In this document: positions 16,118 through 22,658 of the stretch, one piece after another
How positions within the stretch are numbered: the stretch's first letter is position 1
How the letters are laid out: every line of letters begins with the position of its first letter
DNA from: JACQHC01 sp035559715
Lineage (GTDB): Bacteria; Gemmatimonadota; Gemmatimonadetes; Gemmatimonadales; GWC2-71-9
Assembly (NCBI GenBank): GCA_035559715.1
Contig: DATMAW010000252.1
Coordinates: forward strand, 1 to 26,203
Direction of reading: 5' to 3'
DNA: 26,203 nucleotides
Notes under the pieces: generated by a model
Databases searched by the model: none
Seen by the model: only the letters and a program-made list of their open reading frames with translations
What the model was told of the DNA's origin: nothing
Made by a program: the position numbers and the translations under genes

Positions 16118-16975
16118 CTAGGGACAGGATGGGGTTTTGAGGTCGATCCATTTTGCCACCGGACCCACGAGCGCGAGCGCCACGAGCGGCGGGGCCGCGC
16201 TGAACGCAATCGGCATCTCCCACGCCTGGTCGGCCGCCACACGAATGAGTGCCTCCGCCGCCGCGACGATCACCACCACCACGATCTGCCACCCCCGCGG
16301 GGACACGACCGTGCGCGGATCCGTGATCATGAAGAACACGAACAGCTGATACATGGGACCGGTGAGCGGAGCGATTTCCGGCAGCAAGGGCTGGCCCAGG
16401 AGGGAGCTGCGCAAACCGCTCAGCAACAGGAAGCTCGCCGCGTACGCCAGCGTGATATGAAGGACACGCACTCGGGCCGCGATCACGAGGCCGAAGGCCC
16501 AGATCACCAGGTTGGTCACGAGATCGTTGCCGAACTGGTGACTCAACACCGATACCCGGCCCGGCGCCGCCAACAGCAACGCCACGATGGCAAAATTGGA
16601 CGGATTCCACAGATGATTGTTGCGGTACTGCAGAACATACTTGGACGCGATCGCCAGGAACCCCCCGAGCGCGAAGGGCCAGAGCGCCCCGCCCTGCGGC
16701 TTGATCAGCAGCGTCAGGCTGATCCCGCTGATGTAGGCACTCTGGAGGTTGACGATCCGGCCGCGGATGAACAGCGAGAGCAGGGCTTCCGTGACCAGGC
16801 ATGTGAGTAACGCGGTGGCGAGCCGGTCGTACCCGCCGATCAGGTGGTAGCGGACCTGCCCTGCAACCAGTACCAGCGTGATGAGGAACGCGATGACATA
16901 CCGCGGGTCGAGTTTCGCGCCCCGCGCCCACGCGGGGAGCCAGGCAGGCTGCGGAACGCTCGCCGCGGGCGCCAT
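16118..16975 (-). CDS. RnfD/NqrB-like membrane protein (UnbU/enediyne E4-type), 285 aa
   Basis: The protein has about eight to ten hydrophobic helices and RnfD-family signatures: QSAYISGISLTLLIKP (about 78-93), HLWNPSNFAIVALLL, and FFMITDPRTVVSPRGW. Rnf/Nqr D/B subunits are membrane parts of Na+ or H+-linked electron transfer. The covalent-FMN motif of true RnfD (SGAT-like) is not visible. The ATG at 16975 is two bases past the stop of the CRTAC1 gene; the longer open frame back to 17638 lies inside that gene and is a shadow. A CRTAC1/ASPIC protein followed by an RnfD-like protein is the UnbV-UnbU (E3-E4) arrangement of enediyne clusters. No other Rnf subunit is seen in the window. Confidence 0.83.
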   Translation of the reverse strand: MAPAASVPQPAWLPAWARGAKLDPRYVIAFLITLVLVAGQVRYHLIGGYDRLATALLTCLVTEALLSLFIRGRIVNLQSAYISGISLTLLIKPQGGALWPFALGGFLAIASKYVLQYRNNHLWNPSNFAIVALLLAAPGRVSVLSHQFGNDLVTNLVIWAFGLVIAARVRVLHITLAYAASFLLLSGLRSSLLGQPLLPEIAPLTGPMYQLFVFFMITDPRTVVSPRGWQIVVVVIVAAAEALIRVAADQAWEMPIAFSAAPPLVALALVGPVAKWIDLKTPSCP

Positions 16976-16977
16976 GG

Positions 16978-18738
16978 TCACCGGGCGGGCTCCGTGACCG
17001 TGTGGAACCGGTTCACCGGGAGATGATGCAGCACCTGCCGAGCACCCGACGGCCACCGAATCACGACGCGATCCACCCACTCGGCGGGGCCTACACCGAA
17101 ATGCGGCCGCCGGTCGTTCTGGCTCGCGAAGCCCATCCCGCCGTCCACGACTCGGCGCTGCCTCACGCCTGCGGATTCGATCACCACCTCGGCGCCAATC
17201 GCGCTGCGATTGCTCCGCGTGGCCACCAGCGTGAAGGCAATCCAGTGATAGCTGGTGTCCGGGTACGTGCGATAGAGCACTGCGGGTTGATTCTGGTTTG
17301 CGATGATCGCGTCCAGCGCGCCGCGATTCGCCAGATCGGCAAGTGCCACGGCCCGGCCGTCGTACCGGTCGGTCACTCCCACGGCCGCCGCCACGTCCAC
17401 CCAACCATTCAGTCCACGGTTCAGAAACACGCGCGACCGCTCGTAGCCGGAGAGGCTGGCGTTGCCGAACGCGGGCCACGTGGCCGCATCCTCGAACAGG
17501 CTGCGATGCGCGCCAGCGATCTTGGACATGGCATACCAGTAGCTCCGCTCCGGATCGGCCGAGATGAACCCGTTGGCGACGAAAAGGTCGCTTGCGCCGT
17601 CGTTGTTGAGGTCGCCGAACTGCGCGCCCCAGGCCCACCCTGCGTCGGCGACCACGGCGTCAGCCACGTTTTCGAACCGCCCGGCATCCCTCAGGCGGTT
17701 CAGACGCAGGTTGTTGTTTTGGAACAGGTATCCGCGCTCCGAGATGTTGGTCACGAAGACATCGAGGCGGCCGCGATTGTAGGCGTCGCCCAGGGACACC
17801 GACATGCCGCTCTTGGACTCGCTTTCGAGGCCCGCCGTGGTGAGGGTGAATCGCCGACCCTGCTCGCTCAGGAACAGCTCCTCGGGCCCGTAATCGTTGG
17901 CCAGGTAGATGTCCGGCCAGCCGTCGTCGTTGAAGTCCGCCGCAGCAGCGGCCAGCGTCCAGCGCGTGCTGCCCACGCCCAGCCGATCGGTGACGTCCTC
18001 GAACCTCCCATTGCCCAGATTGTGGAACAGGAGATTCTTGCCGCCGTTCGTCGCGAACTCGAAGCTGTCGTGCATGATCCGCGTTGTCGTGACGTTCCAG
18101 AAATTCACCTCGTCCCGGAAATACGCCGTGACGTACAAGTCCAGCAGGCCATCGCGATCGTAGTCGAGCCAGATCGCGCCGTTGCTGTTCATCCACCGGC
18201 GCAAGCCCGCAGCCTCGGTGACGTCCTGAAACTGGCGGCCGTCAACGTTGCGGAATAACGCGAGGTATCCGTACCGATACAGGAGGACGTCCTCCCGGCC
18301 GTCGTTGTCGAAGTCGCCCCACACGCTGCCCATGGACACGCCCTCCCCGGGGCGGTTCAGATCCGCCAGTCCGGCGCTCGCGGCGATCTCCTCGAACGTG
18401 CCGTCACCCCGGTTGTGGTACAGCGCGTTGGGCGCTCCAAAGCGGCTGTTCGTGAAATACAGGTCCGGCCAACCATCGGCGTCAAAATCGGCCACGGAGA
18501 CGGCTGCGCCGAGTGCGGCGATGTGCGGCTCCACGTTCCACAGCTTGCGATCGAGCGTGGGCCGCCGGTGCACGAAGCCGATCCCGGCATCCTCGGTCTC
18601 GTCACGCAATACGAACCCCGGACGTGCGGCGTCGGGCCGCGGCCGTCCGGGGCCGCCGTCCAGCCGGACGGCGAGTCCGATAGCGGCGATGAACGGGACG
18701 GCGATGACGGCCCGTCGAATGGCGGCTGACTGACCCAC
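16978..18738 (-). CDS. CRTAC1 / ASPIC-UnbV protein of UnbV type, 586 aa
   Basis: A short Arg-containing start and hydrophobic helix (VIAVPFIAAIGLAV) suggest export. FG-GAP repeats follow, with Ca loops DFDADGWPD, DFDNDGRED, DYDRDGLLD, DFNDDGWPD and DLNNDGASD. Two further repeats are degenerate (DAYNRGRLD, DLANRGALD) and have lost acidic ligands. An ASPIC/UnbV domain closes the protein at about 508-575 (NRSAIGAEVVIESAG, VIRWPSGARQVL). The GTG at 18738 is eight bases after a perfect TATAAT with no ribosome-binding site, consistent with a leaderless message. It is two bases from the RnfD-like gene and divergent from the asparagine-synthetase operon. The pairing points to an UnbV-like role, which is biochemically unresolved. 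Confidence 0.86.
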   Translation of the reverse strand: MGQSAAIRRAVIAVPFIAAIGLAVRLDGGPGRPRPDAARPGFVLRDETEDAGIGFVHRRPTLDRKLWNVEPHIAALGAAVSVADFDADGWPDLYFTNSRFGAPNALYHNRGDGTFEEIAASAGLADLNRPGEGVSMGSVWGDFDNDGREDVLLYRYGYLALFRNVDGRQFQDVTEAAGLRRWMNSNGAIWLDYDRDGLLDLYVTAYFRDEVNFWNVTTTRIMHDSFEFATNGGKNLLFHNLGNGRFEDVTDRLGVGSTRWTLAAAAADFNDDGWPDIYLANDYGPEELFLSEQGRRFTLTTAGLESESKSGMSVSLGDAYNRGRLDVFVTNISERGYLFQNNNLRLNRLRDAGRFENVADAVVADAGWAWGAQFGDLNNDGASDLFVANGFISADPERSYWYAMSKIAGAHRSLFEDAATWPAFGNASLSGYERSRVFLNRGLNGWVDVAAAVGVTDRYDGRAVALADLANRGALDAIIANQNQPAVLYRTYPDTSYHWIAFTLVATRSNRSAIGAEVVIESAGVRQRRVVDGGMGFASQNDRRPHFGVGPAEWVDRVVIRWPSGARQVLHHLPVNRFHTVTEPAR

Positions 18739-18743
18739 GGGCC

Positions 18744-18749
18744 TAGATT
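18744..18749 (+). promoter_or_regulatory. -10-like TAGATT box before the asparagine-synthetase-like operon
   Basis: TAGATT lies eleven bases before the ATG at 18761 in a 22-base divergent gap and overlaps the minus-strand TATAAT. No ribosome-binding site is present. The two opposing promoters share bases, so they would compete for RNA polymerase. Confidence 0.3.
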
Positions 18750-18752
18750 ATA
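18747..18752 (-). promoter_or_regulatory. Perfect TATAAT -10 box, probable leaderless start of CRTAC1/RnfD operon
   Basis: The minus strand reads TATAAT, then eight bases, then the GTG start at 18738. Transcription would begin at the start codon. No good -35 hexamer is visible inside the neighbouring coding sequence. Confidence 0.5.
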
Positions 18753-18760
18753 GCGCGCGT

Positions 18761-20098
18761 ATGGGCCAACCGCTTCCTATCTCCCGCATCATCAACCTGA
18801 TCCATCCGGACTCGCAGCGCCTCTGGTCCGGGACGGCAGCGGACGCGGAGCGGCTGCTGCTCGCGGCCGATCCCCGAGCTGTGCTGGCAATCGACGGCTC
18901 CTTCGCGCTGGTGGCGCGGGAAGGGGAGCGCGTGGTGCTGGCCAGAAGCCTGGACCGGCCCATGCGATACTTCCTCGCCAAGGCCGCCGACGGACCGGTG
19001 CTGATCGTGGCCGAGCGCATCGATGAAATCGCGGCGGAACTGCGTCGGCACGGGTGGGCGGACCAGTTTCACCCGTCGTACACGCGCATGGTGCCGGCCC
19101 ATCACGTGACGACCTTGCGGCTCGTCGGGTGTCCGGATCCCAACCCGATTCACCTTCGCTTCTTTGACCCGCCCCGCGGCACGCTGCCGCCGGATCCGGA
19201 CGTCATCGGACGGCGCTACATCGAAGCGGTCTATGCCGAGTTGCGCAAATGGCTGATCGCGCAGGATCCGGCAGCGCCCGTCGGCGTTTTGTTCTCCGGC
19301 GGAGTCGACTCCGGTGCGGTTCTCCTCTGTCTGCATGCGCTGCTCCTCAATGAGGGCCACGCACCCCAACGCCTGAAAGCTTTCACCCTGTCGGTGGACG
19401 GCAGGGGAAGCGATGCGATCCAGGCCAGCGACTTCCTGCGCCGGACCAACCTCGAGATGTTGGGCGAGACCATTGACGCCTGCTCCACGGATCTCGATCC
19501 GCTGCGCGCCGTCGCGGTGATCGAGGATTACAAGCCGCTCGACGTGGAGTGCGCGGCCGTGAATCTCGCGCTGCTTGCGGGGATCCGGCGCCGGTACCCC
19601 GGCTGGCGGCTCCTGGTGGACGGAGACGGCGGAGACGAGAACCTGAAGGACTACCCCATCGAGGACAACCCCGAGCTGACCATCAGGAGCGTTGTCGCCA
19701 ATCGGATGCTGTACCAGGAAGGTTGGGGCGTCGACTCCATCAAGCACTCGCTCACCTATTCGGGCGGATACAGCCGCGGCTGCGTCCGCTCACACGCGTG
19801 CGCCCGGGCGCACGGGTTTGTGGGATTCAGCCCGTATACCCGACCTGCCGTGATCGCGGTGGCCGAAGCGATCCCGTTCGCCGAACTCGTGGCCGGCTCG
19901 CACGAGCGGCTCTACGCCTTGAAAGGAACGATCGTGGCGAGCGGCATCCGCTCGGTTCTGGGCATCGACATGCCCGTCTTCCCCAAGCGGCGGTTTCAGG
20001 ACGGCGCCGTAGCGCCGGCTGCCGCGGCTCAGATGTTTCCCCGGGACGAAGCACGATACCGCCGCCATTTCGAGGCGCTGCACGCCCCAGCGGTGTGA
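18761..20098 (+). CDS. Asparagine-synthetase-like ATP-dependent amidotransferase, 445 aa
   Basis: The C-terminal synthetase domain is well preserved: PP-loop LFSGGVDSG (178-185), DGDGGDENLKDY (287-298) and the late FPKRRFQDG (407-415). The N-terminal ~140 residues keep traces of the glutaminase-like fold (AIDGSFALVA, SLDRPMRYFL) but the protein starts MGQPLP, so the Cys that normally follows the initiator Met is absent. It therefore should not hydrolyse glutamine itself. Relatives of this kind activate a carboxylate as an acyl-adenylate and form an amide, as in lasso cyclases and beta-lactam synthetases. The length is shorter than AsnB. The stop overlaps the radical SAM start (GTGA). The substrate is unknown; a peptide or amino acid intermediate is an inference from the operon. 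Confidence 0.85.
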   Translation: MGQPLPISRIINLIHPDSQRLWSGTAADAERLLLAADPRAVLAIDGSFALVAREGERVVLARSLDRPMRYFLAKAADGPVLIVAERIDEIAAELRRHGWADQFHPSYTRMVPAHHVTTLRLVGCPDPNPIHLRFFDPPRGTLPPDPDVIGRRYIEAVYAELRKWLIAQDPAAPVGVLFSGGVDSGAVLLCLHALLLNEGHAPQRLKAFTLSVDGRGSDAIQASDFLRRTNLEMLGETIDACSTDLDPLRAVAVIEDYKPLDVECAAVNLALLAGIRRRYPGWRLLVDGDGGDENLKDYPIEDNPELTIRSVVANRMLYQEGWGVDSIKHSLTYSGGYSRGCVRSHACARAHGFVGFSPYTRPAVIAVAEAIPFAELVAGSHERLYALKGTIVASGIRSVLGIDMPVFPKRRFQDGAVAPAAAAQMFPRDEARYRRHFEALHAPAV

Positions 20099-21042
20099 AC
20101 GCACGGGCGGATGATCGGCGGATTCGGAGCCTCCGTCCGCCGAAACCTGCGGTGAACGCCTGGGCGCCGCACGGATCGTTGATCGAAGACGAACGCCGCG
20201 GAGACGGCCGCATCGAGCGCGCCCTGACCGTCTTTCTCGCGGGCGCGGAATGTCCGTTCACCTGCTCGTTCTGCGATCTCTGGCGCTGGACCATTGACGG
20301 TCCCACGCCGCCCGGTGCGCTGCCGGCGCAGCTCGGGCGCGTGCTCGACTCATTGGGCACGCCGGTTCCCGACCGTCTCAAGCTCTACAATGCGAGCAAT
20401 TTCTTCGACCGGCGAGCGGTCCCCGCCGAGGACGTGCCGGCGATTGCGGCGCTGGCACGTCCCTTTGCCGGCGTCACGGTCGAGTCCCACGCCAGCACGA
20501 TCGGCCGGCTGACGCTGGAGTTCGCCAGAGCGATCGAGGGGCGGCTCGAAGTGGCCCTGGGATTGGAGACCATCCATCCGGTGGCCCTCCGACACCTGAA
20601 CAAGCGGATGAGCCTGTCGCAGTTCGACCGGGCCGCCGGCTTTCTCGCCGACCACGACATCGATCTCCGCGTATTCGTGCTGCTGGGCGCGCCGTACGTG
20701 CAGGCCGAGGAGTCGATTGCCTGGGCCGTGCGCGCGGCTGCGTATGCCGCTGGGCGCGGAGCCGCGACGGTCTCGGTCGTCCCGGTGCGCGGTGGGAACG
20801 GCGAGCTGGAGCGACTCGAAACCCTCGGGCATTTCACCCCGCCGACGCTCGCGCAGCTCGAGGCGGTCGTCGAGCAGTGTCTCGAGCTGAGGCCCGTCGT
20901 CGTGGCAGCCGATCTCTGGGACGTGGACCGCCTGGCGGCGTGCGCCGCGTGCCGGCCGCAGCGCGTGGACCGGCTTCGCCGCCTGAATCGTTGGGGCGAA
21001 CCCCAGCCACCAATCGTCTGCGAGGCGTGCGGCGCGTCATGA
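20095..21042 (+). CDS. Radical SAM enzyme with C-terminal double CxxC, 315 aa
   Basis: The cluster motif CPFTCSFC (C53, C57, C60; Cx3Cx2C) binds the SAM-cleaving [4Fe-4S] centre. A TIM-barrel core follows, with KLYNASNFFD near residue 100, VESHAST, ALGLETIHPVALRHLNKRM and FVLLGAPY. The C-terminus carries CAAC (283-286) and CEAC (309-312), which may bind zinc or another cluster. I placed the start at the GTG at 20095, which overlaps the previous stop by four bases; the open frame further upstream is a shadow of the synthetase gene. The stop overlaps the next start (ATGA). The barrel resembles Elp3/archaeosine-type radical SAM proteins more than SPASM peptide modifiers, but the substrate is not evident. 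Confidence 0.82.
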   Translation: MNARADDRRIRSLRPPKPAVNAWAPHGSLIEDERRGDGRIERALTVFLAGAECPFTCSFCDLWRWTIDGPTPPGALPAQLGRVLDSLGTPVPDRLKLYNASNFFDRRAVPAEDVPAIAALARPFAGVTVESHASTIGRLTLEFARAIEGRLEVALGLETIHPVALRHLNKRMSLSQFDRAAGFLADHDIDLRVFVLLGAPYVQAEESIAWAVRAAAYAAGRGAATVSVVPVRGGNGELERLETLGHFTPPTLAQLEAVVEQCLELRPVVVAADLWDVDRLAACAACRPQRVDRLRRLNRWGEPQPPIVCEACGAS

Positions 21043-22649
21043 CCCAGCGCGGCAGCGTGGCGATCATCGGGAGCGGATTCGCGGGGTCGCTCCTCGCCCG
21101 CGTGCTCGCCCGGCAGGGCCACGACGTGGTATTGCTGGAGCGCGGCAAGCATCCGCGCTTCGCCATCGGCGAGTCGAGCACCCCGCTCGCCAATCTGTCG
21201 CTGGAACGCCTGGCGCGACGGTACGGCCTGGCAGACTGCTATCAGCTGGCCGCCCATGGACGCTGGCTCGGGCATTTCCCCGAGGTACGCCGCGGCCTCA
21301 AGCGGGGATTCACGTTTTACCGGCATCATCCCGGCCAGGCGTTCGCGAACCGCGACCTGGATTCGGAGCGCCTGCTCGTCGCAGCCAGTCCCAATGCGAC
21401 CGTGGCCGATAGTCATTGGCTGCGCGCAGATGTGGATCACCATTTCGTTCGACAGGCGATTGCCGCGGGCGTCGATTTTCGGGACTGCGTCGAGCTCGTG
21501 ACCGCGTCCATCGATGCCCGCGGCGTGCGCCTTGCGGGGCGTCGCAATGGGGCAAGCCTGGAGTTCAACACCGACTTCGTGATCGATGCATCAGGTGCGG
21601 GCGGATTCCTGGCCGGGCAGTTGTCGATTCCGTCCGGCTTGAAGCACACCAGGACGCGCTCCGCGCTGGTCTTCAGCCACTTCGATGGAGCACGGCCGAT
21701 GGCCGAGGTCGTACCCGGCCTCCCTCCAGGGCCCTACCCCGATGATTGGGCTGCGGTACATCACCTCGTCGACGAGGGGTGGATGTACTCGCTCCGGTTC
21801 GATCACGGCGTCACCAGCGCAGGATTCGCACTTTCGCGACGCGGCCTGTTGCAAACGGGCGCGGGTCCGACGCCCGACGCCGAGACGCTGTGGCGCATCC
21901 TGCTCCGGCGCTATCCCACGATCGCCGCCGCCTTTGCCGAGGCGACGCCGCTCAGGCCGCTGGCATTTCGATCGCGTATCCAACACCGCCTCACGCGGGC
22001 CGCGGGCGCGCGATGGGTGCTGTTGCCGCACGCGTACGCCTTCGTTGATCCGTTGTTCTCGACCGGCATCGCGTGGAGTCTCCGTGCCATTGAACGACTC
22101 GCGCTCTGCTTCGAGCGCGGCGCCGGCGGACGTCCCGCGCTTGCGGACTTGCGCCGATACGAACGGCTCCTGCGGGCGGAGGCCGATCAAGTCGATCGCG
22201 TGGTCGCGGGCGCCTACGACGCGATGGCGCATTTCGACCTGTTCGCGGCTCACGCGATGATCTACTTCGCGATCGTCGCCTTTGCCGAGACCCATCAGCG
22301 GTTGGTCCAGCGCGAGCCGGAGGGAGCGGCGTGGAGCGGATTCCTCGGCGTGGGGGACCCGCTGCTGGAGTCGTTGCCGCTCGAAGCGGGGCGGCGAGTG
22401 CGGCACATTACCGAAGGTCGCGGCAACCCCGGCACGGCCGACCAGCGCCGCGCCTTCGCCGCATGGGTGGCCCGGGCCATCGCGCCGCGCAACATCGGGG
22501 GATTCGCCGATCCCGCGCGGCATCACCTCTATCCCCTCGACTTGGACGTGCTGGTGGACCGGCACGCGTTGCTTGGCCTGGGCCGCGACGAGATTATCGC
22601 TGCCCTGCCGGCGCTGCGCGGCATGGCCCCCGACCCGGTCTTCAGTTGA
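21039..22649 (+). CDS. FAD-dependent halogenase-like oxidoreductase, 536 aa
   Basis: An N-terminal FAD-binding fold begins at once: IIGSGFAGSLLARVLA (9-24; GxGxxG at 11-16), VLLERG, then AIGESSTPLANL (43-54), which is typical of flavin-dependent halogenases and geranylgeranyl-reductase-like enzymes. LKRGFTFYRHHPG (87-99) and the second flavin block FVDPLFSTGIAWSL fit the same superfamily. The WxWxIP motif of tryptophan halogenases is not present; GWMYSLRF occupies a similar place. So halogenation is possible but unproven; hydroxylation or reduction are alternatives. The ATG at 21039 overlaps the radical SAM stop. It is the last gene of the three-gene operon and converges on the TPR-CRTAC1 gene with a nine-base gap. 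Confidence 0.82.
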   Translation: MTQRGSVAIIGSGFAGSLLARVLARQGHDVVLLERGKHPRFAIGESSTPLANLSLERLARRYGLADCYQLAAHGRWLGHFPEVRRGLKRGFTFYRHHPGQAFANRDLDSERLLVAASPNATVADSHWLRADVDHHFVRQAIAAGVDFRDCVELVTASIDARGVRLAGRRNGASLEFNTDFVIDASGAGGFLAGQLSIPSGLKHTRTRSALVFSHFDGARPMAEVVPGLPPGPYPDDWAAVHHLVDEGWMYSLRFDHGVTSAGFALSRRGLLQTGAGPTPDAETLWRILLRRYPTIAAAFAEATPLRPLAFRSRIQHRLTRAAGARWVLLPHAYAFVDPLFSTGIAWSLRAIERLALCFERGAGGRPALADLRRYERLLRAEADQVDRVVAGAYDAMAHFDLFAAHAMIYFAIVAFAETHQRLVQREPEGAAWSGFLGVGDPLLESLPLEAGRRVRHITEGRGNPGTADQRRAFAAWVARAIAPRNIGGFADPARHHLYPLDLDVLVDRHALLGLGRDEIIAALPALRGMAPDPVFS

Positions 22650-22658
22650 GGAGATCGC

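Noticed and set aside
16976..17638. Upstream extension of the RnfD-like frame
   Set aside because: It lies in another frame of the CRTAC1 gene and is Arg/Gly-rich; the ATG at 16975 fits the operon spacing.
16118..22649. Enediyne biosynthetic cluster
   Set aside because: Only the E3/E4-like pair is present; no PKSE or thioesterase-type E10 gene occurs in the window.
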